Source of the DNA: Pullulanibacillus sp. KACC 23026
Lineage (GTDB): Bacteria; Bacillota; Bacilli; Bacillales; Sporolactobacillaceae
Reading direction: 5' to 3'
NCBI RefSeq assembly: GCF_029094525.1
Contig: NZ_CP119107.1
Coordinates: 310,001-374,000, forward strand
DNA: 64,000 bases
Under the pieces are notes generated by a model. It was not told the origin of the DNA. It did not search any database and saw only the letters and a list, made by a program, of their open reading frames with translations. The translations under genes were made by a program, and so were the position numbers. Position 1 is the first letter of the stretch; every line of letters starts with the position of its first letter. This document shows, piece after piece, positions 36,324-46,353 of the stretch.

Positions 36324-36512
36324 GGAAATGTATGGTATACTGAAAATTAGAAAAGGGTGGGGTGAGACGCGCGGTTGTCTGCCCCTCTTCTATGGAACTA
36401 TGCCGAGCGAGCGTTCAATCAGTTAAAGGCAACCTGATCAATGGACTCTGAGCGGGCGACCCTCATGAAACGAAAACAGACTTAAATGACCGCTATTTTT
36501 TTTAATTTACTA

Positions 36513-36526
36513 TGAAAACGCTGTCA
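36513..36526. promoter_or_regulatory. CcpA cre site before the thiolase gene
   Basis: TGAAAACGCTGTCA fits the cre consensus TGWAARCGYTWNCW. It is 35 bases before the thiolase ATG, where CcpA would repress or block transcription when preferred sugars are used. Confidence 0.7.
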
Positions 36527-36561
36527 AAATAAACTTTATATAAATTAGGAGGAATGATTTT

Positions 36562-37740
36562 ATGACCCATTCTGTAATTGTAAGCGCAGTCAGAACCCCT
36601 TTTGGGAAGATGGGGGGCGCATTAAGTCCACTTAAGGCTGTCGATTTAGGGGGAATGGTTATTAAGGAAGCGTTGAGGCGAGCAGAATTAGCAGGAGACA
36701 AGGTCGATGAAGTCATAATGGGGATGGTGCTTCAAGGCGGTCAAGGGCAAATCCCTTCTCGTCAGGCTTCCCGCTTAGCCGGCTTGCCTTGGGAGGTTAA
36801 AACAGAAACGATTAATAAAGTCTGCGCATCCGGTTTGCGGAGTGTGACTTTAGCGGACCAAATCATTCGTGCAGGCGATGCTGCGATCATTGTTGCCGGC
36901 GGAATGGAGTCCATGTCCAATGCTCCTTATTTTCTACCAAATGCTCGCTTCGGGTACCGCATGGGTGACCAGAAAGTGATCGATTTAATGATACATGACG
37001 GTCTAACCTGCACCTTCCAAAATGTTCATATGGGGATATATGGAAGCGAGACAGCCGCGAAGTACGGAATTACAAGGGAAGACCAGGATGCCTGGGCGTA
37101 TAGAAGTCATCAGTTAGCTTCGAGAGCGATTGATCAAGGGATTTTTAAAGACGAAATTTTAGCTGTTGAAGTTCCACAGAGAAAAGGGGAATGCTTGACA
37201 GTCGATACGGATGAGGCGGTGCGCCGCGATACAACGCTTGAGAAGCTGCTAGCTCTAAAACCAGCCTTCAGCCCGGATGGAACGGTCACAGCAGGAAATG
37301 CACCAGGAATTAATGATGGAGCCGGTGCCCTAGTGGTCATGGATGAACAGGCCGCTGAAAGACAGGGGAAGGAGATCCTAGCGACGATCTTAGCCCACGA
37401 AGCTATTGCCGTTGAAGCTAAGGACTTCCCTGAAACACCTGGGCTAGTCATCAATCAGTTGTTAAAGAAAGCGGGTAGAAAAGTCGAGGACATTGATTTA
37501 TTTGAAATTAATGAAGCCTTTGCGGCTGTCGCTTTAGCCAGCAACAAAATAGCAGAGCTTGATCCTGATAAAGTGAATGTAAATGGAGGAGCCGTTGCGC
37601 TTGGACATCCAATCGGGGCAAGCGGTGCTCGAATCCTCACAACACTTATATATGAGCTTAAGCGCCGGGGAGGCGGACTAGGAATTGCCGCTATCTGCAG
37701 CGGAGGCGGGCAAGGGGACGCGATCCTCGTCCAAGTCTAA
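36562..37740 (+). CDS. Acetyl-CoA C-acetyltransferase (thiolase)
   Basis: A 392-residue thiolase II family enzyme: condenses two acetyl-CoA or cleaves 3-ketoacyl-CoA. The acyl-accepting Cys88 is in [11 protein letters not shown], the catalytic His is in [17 protein letters not shown], and the second Cys is in CSGGGQGDA near residue 381. TAGGAGGAATG precedes the ATG. Followed by a hydroxyacyl-CoA dehydrogenase and two acyl-CoA dehydrogenases, the order of the B. subtilis mother-cell mmgABC genes, though here the cluster is linked to fadF and carries FadR and CcpA signals. A cre site lies just upstream. Could be called mmgA or thlA; synteny does not decide. Confidence 0.93.
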   Translation: MTHSVIVSAVRTPFGKMGGALSPLKAVDLGGMVIKEALRRAELAGDKVDEVIMGMVLQGGQGQIPSRQASRLAGLPWEVKTETINKVCASGLRSVTLADQIIRAGDAAIIVAGGMESMSNAPYFLPNARFGYRMGDQKVIDLMIHDGLTCTFQNVHMGIYGSETAAKYGITREDQDAWAYRSHQLASRAIDQGIFKDEILAVEVPQRKGECLTVDTDEAVRRDTTLEKLLALKPAFSPDGTVTAGNAPGINDGAGALVVMDEQAAERQGKEILATILAHEAIAVEAKDFPETPGLVINQLLKKAGRKVEDIDLFEINEAFAAVALASNKIAELDPDKVNVNGGAVALGHPIGASGARILTTLIYELKRRGGGLGIAAICSGGGQGDAILVQV

Positions 37741-37794
37741 GGCTTTTATAAAAGTTATAAATATACAAAGGTAGATTTTAAAGGGGGATGTAAC

Positions 37795-38652
37795 ATGAGT
37801 CAATCGATTAGTACGGTAATGGTCATTGGTGCGGGCCAGATGGGTTCTGGAATTGCCCAAGTAGCAGCAGCTTCCGGGTATGTCGTCATGCTTTTTGATA
37901 CCAATCGGGAAGCCTTGGAAAAAGGAATGGCGGGCATTGCGTCTCGGTTAGCTCGTCAGGTTGAGAAAGGACGACTCAGTGAGGCAGACAGGCAATGCAC
38001 ATTAGCCCGGCTTACAAAGGTCAATAGTTTATCAGCCTGTAAAGATGCGGACTTAGTCATCGAGGCCGTTGTAGAAAATATGGAGGTCAAAACGTCGATT
38101 TTTAAGGAGCTTGATTCACTGGCACCTGCTCATGTGATCCTTGCTTCCAACACATCCTCATTGCCTATTACAGAAATCGCCGCGGTCACCAATCGTCCTG
38201 AACAAGTCATCGGCATGCATTTTATGAATCCGGTTCCGGTCATGCCATTAATTGAAGTCATTCGCGGTCTGCAAACGTCTGACGAAACGTATGAAATCAT
38301 TAATGAAGCAGCGGCAAAATTAAACAAAACAGCGGTTCTAGTCAATGATTTTCCGGGCTTTGTTTCCAATCGAATATTGATGCCTATGATAAACGAAGCG
38401 ATCTATACGGTTTATGAAGGGGTGGCAACGCCAGAAGCGGTCGACCAAGTGATGAAGCTCGGCATGAATCACCCAATGGGCCCACTGACTTTGGCTGATT
38501 TTATCGGTCTTGATACGTGTTTATATATTATGGAAGTACTCCAGGACGGATTTGGCGATGATAAATATCGCCCTTGCCCGTTGTTAAGAAAGTACGTCAA
38601 AGCAGGCTGGCTTGGAAAGAAAACGGGAAAAGGCTTCTACACCTATTCCTAA
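37795..38652 (+). CDS. 3-hydroxybutyryl-CoA dehydrogenase
   Basis: A 285-residue NAD(P)-dependent 3-hydroxyacyl-CoA dehydrogenase of the short, monofunctional type (Hbd/MmgB). The Rossmann motif is [16 protein letters not shown] (about residues 10-25). Catalytic His lies in [17 protein letters not shown] (about 140-156), and [20 protein letters not shown] (about 182-201) is the family's dimerisation-domain signature. The C-terminal [14 protein letters not shown] is also typical. AAGGGGGATG precedes the ATG. It lies 54 bases after the thiolase gene and interconverts acetoacetyl-CoA and 3-hydroxybutyryl-CoA. Confidence 0.94.
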   Translation: MSQSISTVMVIGAGQMGSGIAQVAAASGYVVMLFDTNREALEKGMAGIASRLARQVEKGRLSEADRQCTLARLTKVNSLSACKDADLVIEAVVENMEVKTSIFKELDSLAPAHVILASNTSSLPITEIAAVTNRPEQVIGMHFMNPVPVMPLIEVIRGLQTSDETYEIINEAAAKLNKTAVLVNDFPGFVSNRILMPMINEAIYTVYEGVATPEAVDQVMKLGMNHPMGPLTLADFIGLDTCLYIMEVLQDGFGDDKYRPCPLLRKYVKAGWLGKKTGKGFYTYS

Positions 38653-38701
38653 ATACTTCCACGGGCATTAAAACGAAATTCATAAGAGGGCGGGTGCTAG
38701 C

Positions 38702-39841
38702 ATGCATTTTCTCTTTACCGATGAACAAAACATGATGCGTCGCATGGTTCAGGAGTTTGCCAAAAAGGAAGTTGAGCCAGAGATTCCGAGAATGGAGAAA
38801 GAGGACCGTTTCCCAATCGAATTGGTAAAGAAAATGGGGGCGTTAGGTCTTATGGGGATTCCTGTCCCTGAAAAGTTTGGCGGCTCAGAGATGGATTTTA
38901 TCTCATATATCATTGCCATTCATGAGCTCTCAAAAGTCAGTCCTGTTCTTGGGGTGATTCTCTCCGTTCATACTTCGGTCGGCACGTTTCCCATTCTTAA
39001 TTTTGGAACGGTGGAGCAGAAACAACGGTTCATTCCTAAGCTTGCTTCCGGAGAGGCTATCGGGGCTTTTGCTTTGACAGAATCAGGAGCAGGATCAGAT
39101 GCCGCCCATCTCCAAACACGAGCGGTTCGAGAGGGAAATGACTATTTGTTGAATGGCTCCAAGCTGTTTATTACGAACGGTGGAGAAGCGGATATCTTTA
39201 TTGTTTTTGCCAAAACGAACGCCTCATTAGGTCATAAAGGGATCACGGGGTTTATCGTTGAGAAAGGCACCCCGGGATTCACTCATGGAAAAGCGGAACG
39301 AAAGATGGGTTTGCACGGCTCAAGCACGGTTCCTTTACAGTTTGAAAATGCCCGTGTACCGGTAGCCAATCGTTTGGGAGAAGAGGGCCAAGGCTTTCAA
39401 ATTGCGATGGCTAACCTGAACAAAGGACGTATTGGCATAGCTGCTCAGGCGCTAGGCATTGCAGAAGGCGCTTTTGAGCATGCACGCACGTATGCGAATC
39501 GAAGAAAACAATTTGGCAAACCGATTGCCTCCCAACAAGCCATTGCTTTTAAATTGGCGGATATGGCCACCCGGATCGAGGCCGCCAAGCTTCTTGTCTA
39601 TCAAGCAGCCGATCTCGTCAACCGCAACCAAGCTTGTACGAAAGAGGCCTCTATGGCTAAGCTTTGGGCCTCCAGGACGGCTGTCAAAACAGCAATAGAG
39701 GCTGTCCAAGTTTTTGGCGGTTACGGTTATACAGAGGAATACCCTGTCGAGCGTTATTTCCGCGATGCTAAGGTGACGGAAATTTATGAAGGCACGTCCG
39801 AGATCCAGCACATCGTTATTTCAAAACAACTATTAAATTAG
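38702..39841 (+). CDS. Acyl-CoA dehydrogenase 1
   Basis: A 379-residue FAD enzyme of the short/branched-chain acyl-CoA dehydrogenase type. Motifs: GAFALTESGAGSDAAHLQT (about residues 121-139), [34 protein letters not shown] (about 262-283), QVFGGYGYTEEYPVERYFRDAK, and the catalytic Glu in IYEGTSEIQ near the C-terminus. GAGGGCGGG precedes the ATG at a slightly long spacing. Electrons would go through ETF to FadF upstream. It is clearly a paralogue of the next gene, differing most at the N-terminus and in the loop after the catalytic Glu. Confidence 0.93.
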   Translation: MHFLFTDEQNMMRRMVQEFAKKEVEPEIPRMEKEDRFPIELVKKMGALGLMGIPVPEKFGGSEMDFISYIIAIHELSKVSPVLGVILSVHTSVGTFPILNFGTVEQKQRFIPKLASGEAIGAFALTESGAGSDAAHLQTRAVREGNDYLLNGSKLFITNGGEADIFIVFAKTNASLGHKGITGFIVEKGTPGFTHGKAERKMGLHGSSTVPLQFENARVPVANRLGEEGQGFQIAMANLNKGRIGIAAQALGIAEGAFEHARTYANRRKQFGKPIASQQAIAFKLADMATRIEAAKLLVYQAADLVNRNQACTKEASMAKLWASRTAVKTAIEAVQVFGGYGYTEEYPVERYFRDAKVTEIYEGTSEIQHIVISKQLLN

Positions 39842-39859
39842 CAAAAGGGGACTAACACA

Positions 39860-41002
39860 ATGAATTTTAAATTAAGTGAAGAACATGACATGCTTCGCAA
39901 AATGGTCCGTGAGTTTGCGATTAAGGAAGTTGAGCCAACCGCCGCAGAGCGTGATGAAGAAGAGCGCTATGACCACTCTATTTTTGAAAAGATGGCGGAG
40001 CTTGGTCTGGCAGGTATCCCATGGGCTGAAGACTACGGCGGAATAGGCGCGGATTATCTCAGTTACTGCATAGCGGTTGAGGAACTCTCCCGGGTAGACG
40101 CTTCAATAGGCGTGCTCCTCTCTGCTCATACGTCACTTGCCAGCTGGCCGTTAAATAAGTTTGGTAATGAAGAGCAGAAACAGACCTATCTTCGTCCCCT
40201 TGCCTTAGGAGAAAAAATCGGGGCATACGGTTTGACGGAGCCGGGTTCAGGCTCAGATGCAGGCGGCATGAGGACAACAGCCAAGCGTGACGGAGACGAT
40301 TATGTGATAAACGGCAATAAAATTTTTATTACAAATGGTGAAATAGCAGATATCTATATTGTGTTTGCGCTGACTGACCCTGAAAGCAAGCACAAAGGAA
40401 CAACCGCCTTCATTATTGAAAAAGGAACCCCTGGCTTCTCTTTTGGAAAAAAAGAAAAGAAATTAGGCATTCGTTCCTCCCCAACTCTTGAATTAATCTT
40501 CGAGGATTGTCGCGTCCCTGCAAAAAATGTTTTGGGGAATGTCGGGGATGGCTTCAAAATTGCAATGATGACACTCGATGGCGGCCGAAACGGGATTGCC
40601 GCCCAAGCGGTTGGGATTGCCCAAGGTGCTTTAGACAAGGCAGTCGACTATGCAAAGGAACGCAAGCAATTCGGCAAACCTATTGGAAGCAACCAGGCTA
40701 TTGCCTTTAAGCTGGCAGACATGGCCACAAAGATTGAGGCAGCCCGTCTATTAACCTATCAAGCCGCCTGGCTCGAAACTCAAGGCCTCCCATATGGCAA
40801 AGCTTCTGCTATGTCGAAGCTCTTTGCTGGAGACATCGCCATGGAAGTGACAACGGAAGCCGTGCAAATTTTTGGCGGATACGGCTACACAAAGGATTAC
40901 CCAGTCGAACGCTACATGCGCGACGCCAAAATCACCCAAATATACGAAGGCACCAATGAAATCCAGCGCCTCGTCATTTCTCGGTACCTATTAAAAGACT
41001 GA
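39860..41002 (+). CDS. acdA: Acyl-CoA dehydrogenase 2 (AcdA-like)
   Basis: A 380-residue acyl-CoA dehydrogenase starting [20 protein letters not shown]. Motifs: [21 protein letters not shown] (about residues 121-141), [62 protein letters not shown] and catalytic Glu in [10 protein letters not shown]. It matches the B. subtilis AcdA that sits beside fadF better than the preceding paralogue does (inference from motif text). AAAAGGGGA precedes the ATG, 18 bases after the previous stop. Its stop is followed directly by the 124-bp repeat array. Confidence 0.9.
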   Translation: MNFKLSEEHDMLRKMVREFAIKEVEPTAAERDEEERYDHSIFEKMAELGLAGIPWAEDYGGIGADYLSYCIAVEELSRVDASIGVLLSAHTSLASWPLNKFGNEEQKQTYLRPLALGEKIGAYGLTEPGSGSDAGGMRTTAKRDGDDYVINGNKIFITNGEIADIYIVFALTDPESKHKGTTAFIIEKGTPGFSFGKKEKKLGIRSSPTLELIFEDCRVPAKNVLGNVGDGFKIAMMTLDGGRNGIAAQAVGIAQGALDKAVDYAKERKQFGKPIGSNQAIAFKLADMATKIEAARLLTYQAAWLETQGLPYGKASAMSKLFAGDIAMEVTTEAVQIFGGYGYTKDYPVERYMRDAKITQIYEGTNEIQRLVISRYLLKD

Positions 41003-41029
41003 CTAAAACGTGTTAAAACCAAGGGTTGC

Positions 41030-41815
41030 CCTGGATCCCAAGGGTTGCCCAAGATCCAAGAAAGTTGGCCAAAAATCTGAGAAGGTGGCCGCAAAATCCG
41101 AGAAGGTCGGCCAAAAATCATAGAAGCTCACTCAAAAATCGAAGAAGCTCGATCCCAAGTCCAAAGTCAGGTCCAAAATCCAAGAAGGTCAGCCAAAAAT
41201 CCGAGAAGGTGGCCGCAAAATCCGAGAAGGTCGGCCAAAAATCATAGAAGCTCACTCAAAAATCGAAGAAGCTCGATCCCAAGTCCAAAGTCAGGTCCAA
41301 AATCCGAGAAGGTCACCCAAAAATCATAGAAGGTGGCCGCAAAATCCGAGAAGGTCGGCCAAAAATCATAGAAGCTCACTCAAAAATCGAAGAAGGTCGA
41401 TCCCAAGTCCAAAGTCAGATCCAAAATCCAAGAAGGTCTGCCAAAAATCTGAGAAGGTGGCCGCAAAATCCGAGAAGGTCGGCCAAAAATCATAGAAGCT
41501 CACTCAAAAATCCGAGAAGCTCGATCCCAAGTCCAAAGTCAGGTCCAAAATCCAAGAAGGTCAGCCAAAAATCCAAGAAGGTGGCCGCAAAATCCGAAGG
41601 TCGGCCAAAAATCATAGAAGCTCACTCAAAAATCGAAGAAGGTCGATCCCAAGTCCAAAGTCAGGTCCAAAATCCAAGAAGGTCAGCCAAAAATCCAAGA
41701 AGGTGGCCGCAAAATCCGAGAAGGTCGGCCAAAAATCATAGAAGCTCACTCAAAAATCGAAGAAGGTCGATCCCAAGTCCAAAGTCAGGTCCAAAATCCG
41801 AGAAGCTCAATCCAA
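41030..41815. repeat. Nested tandem repeat: 124-bp unit x6 made of about 20-bp subunits
   Basis: GAAGGTGGCC recurs at 41081, 41205, 41329, 41453, 41577 and 41699: a 124-base period, with one 122-base unit caused by a 2-base deletion. Inside each unit, AAAATCCGAGAAGGTCGGCC-like subunits of about 20 bases repeat with small changes (TCCGAGAAGG, TCATAGAAGC, TCGAAGAAGG, TCCAAAGTCA). Strand composition is strongly skewed: purine-rich with very few T. 124 is not a multiple of three, so each unit shifts frame and no repeat protein is conserved. Confidence 0.95.
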
Positions 41816-41862
41816 GTCTCAGCCTCCCCAAAAATCCTAAAGTGAAGGGAGTGAATAATAGT

Positions 41863-42534
41863 ATGGCGCAAAAAAATGTGGAGACGCAGGTCAAGGATGA
41901 AGAATTGATTCGCAAGCGGCGCAGTCAGCTTGTGCAGGCGGCTGTAAAACTTTTTACTGAAAAGGGGTTTCATAGAACGACGACCCGTGAAATTGCCAAG
42001 GCATCGGGCTTCAGTATTGGAACGCTGTATGAATATATTCGCTCGAAAGAAGATGCCCTCTATTTAGTTTGTGATGATATCTATACTCAATTTAGTGATC
42101 GTCTAAGGGATAGTATCGTCTTAAAAGAGGATGGGCTTTCAAGTCTAAAAGAGGCTATTGAGGCTTGTATTGACATGATGAATGACATGCAGGATGAGGT
42201 CTTAGTCATGTATCAAGAGGCTAAGTCTTTATCCAAGGATGCCCTCCCTTATGTGTTGAATAAAGAAAATGAAATGGCCTCATTTTTTGGAGATATTTTA
42301 GATTATTGTGTGGAATGCAAGGTCTTTCAATTGAGTGAGAAGGAAAAGACGTTGATTTCTCACCAAATCCTTGTCCAATGCCAAATGTGGGCGTTTCGCC
42401 GCTGGAGCCTGCATAGGGAGATGACGCTTGAAGAATTTAAGACGATTCAGGTCAAAACGATTTTTAACGGGTTACAAGCCTTCCGTCCTACAGGAACACC
42501 TGAACGTTCGAACACGGCCTTTTTATCGAGTTAA
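41863..42534 (+). CDS. TetR/AcrR family transcriptional regulator
   Basis: A 223-residue repressor with an N-terminal TetR helix-turn-helix: LVQAAVKLFTEKGFHRTTTREIAKASGFSIGTLYEYIRSKEDALY (about residues 23-67; key TTREIAKASGFSIGTLYEYI). The C-terminal half is the ligand and dimer domain. The start is ATG 41863, behind AAGGGAG at 11 bases; the frame remains open back to 41581, but that stretch only translates the repeat array. It lies 45 bases before icmF, so it probably controls icmF and perhaps the acyl-CoA genes, with an acyl-CoA as the likely ligand. It is not close in text to B. subtilis FadR, so it need not be the protein that binds the 34052 operator. Confidence 0.9.
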   Translation: MAQKNVETQVKDEELIRKRRSQLVQAAVKLFTEKGFHRTTTREIAKASGFSIGTLYEYIRSKEDALYLVCDDIYTQFSDRLRDSIVLKEDGLSSLKEAIEACIDMMNDMQDEVLVMYQEAKSLSKDALPYVLNKENEMASFFGDILDYCVECKVFQLSEKEKTLISHQILVQCQMWAFRRWSLHREMTLEEFKTIQVKTIFNGLQAFRPTGTPERSNTAFLSS

Positions 42535-42578
42535 TCAAAAATTAATAACGTTAAATTTAAGGAAATGGAGGGAAAGGT

Positions 42579-45500
42579 ATGAGTCATGCTTTATATCAGC
42601 CTAAGCACCATGTGCGTTTTGTGACAGCCTCTAGCCTCTTTGATGGACACGATGCCTCGATTAACATTATGAGGCGCATTTTGCAGCAAGGCGGAGCGGA
42701 AGTCATTCATCTTGGGCATAACCGGAGCGTAGAGGAAGTCGTAAATGCCGCGATCCAAGAAGATGTTCAAGGGATCGCCATTTCATCTTATCAAGGCGGC
42801 CATATCGATTATTTTAAATACATGTACGACTTGCTTAAGGAACGCGGAGCCTCTCATATTCGCATATATGGGGGAGGCGGAGGGGTCATTATCCCGAAGG
42901 AAATCAGAGAGCTTCATGAGTATGGAATTGCCCGCATTTTTTCACCTGATGATGGGCGTGAACTCGGACTGGAAGGCATGATTAGTATCATGCTCAAAGA
43001 CTGTGATTTCCCCACCGTAACAGACGTCACCGATGAGGTTGAGAGGACCAAAAAAGGCGATGTGTCCGCTCTGGCGCGACTCATCACGATTGCGGAAAAT
43101 AGCCCTGAGCTTCTAGAAAAGTTGGAAGAGAAAGAAGCGGCCACTATTCCCGTGCTTGGCATTACGGGGACTGGAGGCGCTGGTAAGAGCTCGTTAACCG
43201 ACGAACTCGTCCGCCGTTTCATTCGGACGTATCCAACAAAAAGGATTGCCATTCTTTCCATCGACCCAACGAAACAAAAAACGGGCGGGGCACTGCTCGG
43301 CGACAGAATCCGGATGAATGCCATCAATCATCCGAATGTGTTTATGCGTTCGATGGCGACCCGACAATCTAAATCAGAGTTATCGAATGCGATTCGTGAG
43401 GCTATTCAAGTAACGAAGCTTGCCCCATTTGATCTAATTGTAATTGAAACGAGCGGAATCGGCCAAGGGGATGCGGAAATCACGGATATTTCTGATGTGG
43501 CGATGTATGTGATGACGAGTGAGTACGGTGCTCCCTCCCAGCTTGAAAAAATTGACATGATTGATTTTGCCGATCTTATTTGTATAAATAAGTTTGATCG
43601 AAAAGGTTCGGAGGATGCGCTCCGAGATGTCAGTAAGCAATATCAGCGCAGTCACCTCTTGTTTAACCATCAGCCAAGCGAGATGCCAGTCTATGGTACG
43701 ATTGCCAGTCAGTTTAATGATGCCGGAACGAATCGGTTGTTTGCAGCGCTTATGGAAATCATTAGGGAAAAGACGAAGAATGAGGATTGGGTAGTGCCGC
43801 ATCAAGAGGACTTCAAAGTAAAAAAAGAAAGCGTTATTATTCCGCCAAACAGAACGAACTATCTGAATGATATCGTCCGTACGATAGTCGACTATAAAGC
43901 CTTTGTGCAGGAACAAGCCCGATTGGCCCGCCGCGCTTACCAAGTAAAAGGAACGCTTGAGGCGCTAAAAGAAGAAAGAGAGGTGGATCAGGGAGAACTC
44001 GCTGTACTCGAGCGTTATCAATGCAAATGGTGGGATCTCCTCCATGAGGATTCCAAAAAGATCCTTGAGAATTGGGATGACCTGAAGGAACAATACGCAC
44101 AGGACCAATTAACTACTGTGGTACGCGGGAAAGAAATTGTAACAGAGCTTAAAACAAAAAGCTTATCAGGTCTCGCTATTCCGAAAGTCACTTTACCTAA
44201 ATACCAAGATTGGGGCGACCTATTGACTTGGGTATACACAGAAAATGTCCCAGGCTCTTTTCCGTTTACAGCAGGCGTCTTCCCGTTTAAGAGAAAGGGT
44301 GAGGACCCAAAGCGCCAATTTGCTGGTGAAGGGACACCCGAGCGGACGAATCGCCGTTTTCATTACTTGTCAAAGGATGATCCGGCGAAACGCTTGAGCA
44401 CAGCTTTTGACTCCGTTACTTTATATGGTGAAGACCCTGCCCGCCGACCTGATATTTACGGGAAGGTTGGAGAAAGTGGTGTCAGTGTCTGTACGCTTGA
44501 TGATATGAAGAAGCTTTATGAGGGGTTCGATTTGTGTGCGCCGTCCACCTCGGTCTCCATGACAATTAATGGTCCTGCCCCAATTATTCTCGCCATGTTT
44601 ATGAACACGGCTATTGATCAACAGCTTGAGAAATTTGAGGCAGAAGAGGGACGAAAACCGACTCCGGATGAGGCAAAAGAGATAATAGAATGGACGCTCC
44701 GAACGGTTCGTGGAACGGTTCAAGCGGATATTTTAAAAGAGGATCAGGGGCAAAACACCTGCATCTTCTCGACTGAGTTTGCTCTGCGGATGATGGGGGA
44801 TATCCAGCAATATTTCATCGATCATGCCGTACGAAACTATTATTCGGTATCTATCTCCGGTTACCATATTGCAGAAGCAGGAGCAAACCCTATTTCGCAG
44901 CTCGCCTTCACACTTGCGAACGGATTTACGTATGTCGAATATTATTTAAGCCGAGGAATGAAAATTGACGACTTTGCACCTAATCTCTCCTTCTTTTTCT
45001 CTAACGGATTAGACCCAGAGTATACGGTTATTGGCCGCGTAGCCAGGAGAATATGGGCTACGGTCATGAAAAACAAGTATGGTGCAAACGAGCGGAGTCA
45101 AAAATTAAAGTACCATACACAAACCTCCGGCCGCTCCCTTCACGCACAAGAAATTGATTTTAATGATATCCGAACAACGCTTCAAGCGCTGATGGCAATC
45201 TTTGATAACTGTAACTCCCTTCATACCAATTCTTATGATGAGGCGATTACAACGCCATCTGAGGAATCGGTTCGCCGAGCGATGGCTATTCAAATGATTA
45301 TTACCAAGGAACTCGGCTGGTCGAAAAATGAGAATCCACTCCAAGGTTCCTTTATCATTGAAGAGCTGACGGACTTAGTTGAAGAAGCGGTTCTCGCTGA
45401 ATTTGACCGGATCAATTCGCGCGGCGGTGTTTTGGGAGCGATGGAAGTGATGTACCAGCGCGGGAAAATTCAAGAGGAATCTATGCATTATGAAATGCAA

Positions 45501-45812
45501 AAGCATTCGGGAGAGCTCCCTATCATCGGTGTGAATACTTATTTGAATCCCAATCCGCCAAAAGAGGAAGAACTCGACTTACAACTCGCTCGTGCGACCC
45601 GTGAGGAAAAAGAGCAGCAAATTGCTAATTTGGAGGCGTTTAAAGAAGCGCACATAGAAGAGGCAAGTAGAGCTCTAGAGCGTCTTAAGGAAGCGGCGCT
45701 TAATGGTGACAATATTTTTGAAGAGCTGATGAACACTGTAAGGGTGGCAAGCCTTGGTCAAATTACCCATGCACTTTATGAAGTGGGCGGACAATACCGA
45801 CGAAATATGTAA
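42579..45812 (+). CDS. icmF: Fused isobutyryl-CoA mutase IcmF
   Basis: IcmF interconverts isobutyryl-CoA and n-butyryl-CoA using adenosylcobalamin and carries its own GTPase chaperone. The 1077-residue protein has the expected order. First is a B12-binding domain (residues about 13-140) with the base-off motif FDGHDASI (His24) and SSYQGGH. Next is a MeaB-like P-loop GTPase with GTGGAGKSS at 197-205. Last is the large catalytic mutase domain from about residue 560 ([31 protein letters not shown]). GGAGGGAAAGG precedes the ATG. It links valine/isobutyrate breakdown to the straight-chain fad enzymes upstream. Some IcmF enzymes also act on pivalyl- or isovaleryl-CoA; not decidable here. Confidence 0.96.
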   Translation: MSHALYQPKHHVRFVTASSLFDGHDASINIMRRILQQGGAEVIHLGHNRSVEEVVNAAIQEDVQGIAISSYQGGHIDYFKYMYDLLKERGASHIRIYGGGGGVIIPKEIRELHEYGIARIFSPDDGRELGLEGMISIMLKDCDFPTVTDVTDEVERTKKGDVSALARLITIAENSPELLEKLEEKEAATIPVLGITGTGGAGKSSLTDELVRRFIRTYPTKRIAILSIDPTKQKTGGALLGDRIRMNAINHPNVFMRSMATRQSKSELSNAIREAIQVTKLAPFDLIVIETSGIGQGDAEITDISDVAMYVMTSEYGAPSQLEKIDMIDFADLICINKFDRKGSEDALRDVSKQYQRSHLLFNHQPSEMPVYGTIASQFNDAGTNRLFAALMEIIREKTKNEDWVVPHQEDFKVKKESVIIPPNRTNYLNDIVRTIVDYKAFVQEQARLARRAYQVKGTLEALKEEREVDQGELAVLERYQCKWWDLLHEDSKKILENWDDLKEQYAQDQLTTVVRGKEIVTELKTKSLSGLAIPKVTLPKYQDWGDLLTWVYTENVPGSFPFTAGVFPFKRKGEDPKRQFAGEGTPERTNRRFHYLSKDDPAKRLSTAFDSVTLYGEDPARRPDIYGKVGESGVSVCTLDDMKKLYEGFDLCAPSTSVSMTINGPAPIILAMFMNTAIDQQLEKFEAEEGRKPTPDEAKEIIEWTLRTVRGTVQADILKEDQGQNTCIFSTEFALRMMGDIQQYFIDHAVRNYYSVSISGYHIAEAGANPISQLAFTLANGFTYVEYYLSRGMKIDDFAPNLSFFFSNGLDPEYTVIGRVARRIWATVMKNKYGANERSQKLKYHTQTSGRSLHAQEIDFNDIRTTLQALMAIFDNCNSLHTNSYDEAITTPSEESVRRAMAIQMIITKELGWSKNENPLQGSFIIEELTDLVEEAVLAEFDRINSRGGVLGAMEVMYQRGKIQEESMHYEMQKHSGELPIIGVNTYLNPNPPKEEELDLQLARATREEKEQQIANLEAFKEAHIEEASRALERLKEAALNGDNIFEELMNTVRVASLGQITHALYEVGGQYRRNM

Positions 45813-46082
45813 TAAGAAACAGGCAAGTGCCCTGGATAGACGAAAATGACACTCTTAAAGGTTACCGAGAAACGCGAAAAGGACTTCAAGCCATTTTTCT
45901 CAGTGATGCAGTATCAATTAACATTCCGTCCTGATAAATTGAAGTGACGTCTAATGCCTAATCGCGAATTCGGGGTCGCCGCCTTCAAGCGCCGAAGAAG
46001 ACATGCACTGAATCCTCGGGTTAAAGGCTTGAGTGAGCCATGACGCGTCATGAGCGGGATGCTATTATGACTTAAAACAGAC
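45813..46082. other. Spacer after icmF
   Basis: No gene or canonical terminator recognised. A perfect 14-bp palindrome CATGACGCGTCATG is at 46039-46052. Confidence 0.5.
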
Positions 46083-46107
46083 GGGAGAGCTTGACTCTCC
46101 CTTTTCC
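46083..46107 (+). terminator. Hairpin after icmF, overlapping a promoter
   Basis: GGGAGAG and CTCTCCC form a 7-bp stem with loop CTTGA, followed by TTTTCC. The loop and 3' arm contain the -35 of the 46091 promoter, so it may be terminator, operator or both. Confidence 0.5.
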
Positions 46108-46118
46108 TGTTATATAAT
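46091..46118 (+). promoter_or_regulatory. Sigma-A promoter 1 before rpoE
   Basis: TTGACT (46091-46096), 16-base spacer, TATAAT (46113-46118). Just past the start point ACCCTCTAAAGGGAGTTTTT forms a small terminator-like hairpin, so transcripts may be attenuated. Confidence 0.7.
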
Positions 46119-46268
46119 ATACCCTCTAAAGGGAGTTTTTTAGTTTCGGTAACGTTCAGAGCAAGTTGGTTTTTGCTTGGCCTTGGTAGATAAAACTTGA
46201 AGAAACGATTTTTTTCGAAAAAAGCCGAAAAAAGTCGGAGGGTTTTTGCCAAAAATGGGGATTAGTAT

Positions 46269-46297
46269 TTGCACTTGCGTCTGAAAGTTTATATAGT
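46269..46297 (+). promoter_or_regulatory. Promoter 2 candidate before rpoE
   Basis: TTGCAC, 17-base spacer, TATAGT. It would start about 50 bases before the rpoE ATG. Confidence 0.45.
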
Positions 46298-46353
46298 AGA
46301 GATTAGGATTTCTAAAACGTTCGATTAGTGATTGTTCGAAGGAGTGGGAGCAT

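Noticed and set aside
41581-41862. N-terminal extension of the TetR protein
   Set aside because: It only translates the 124-bp repeat array; the ATG at 41863 has its own ribosome site directly before the TetR domain.
43434-43943. Minus-strand 169-codon frame inside icmF
   Set aside because: Shadow of a long, clearly conserved gene on the other strand.
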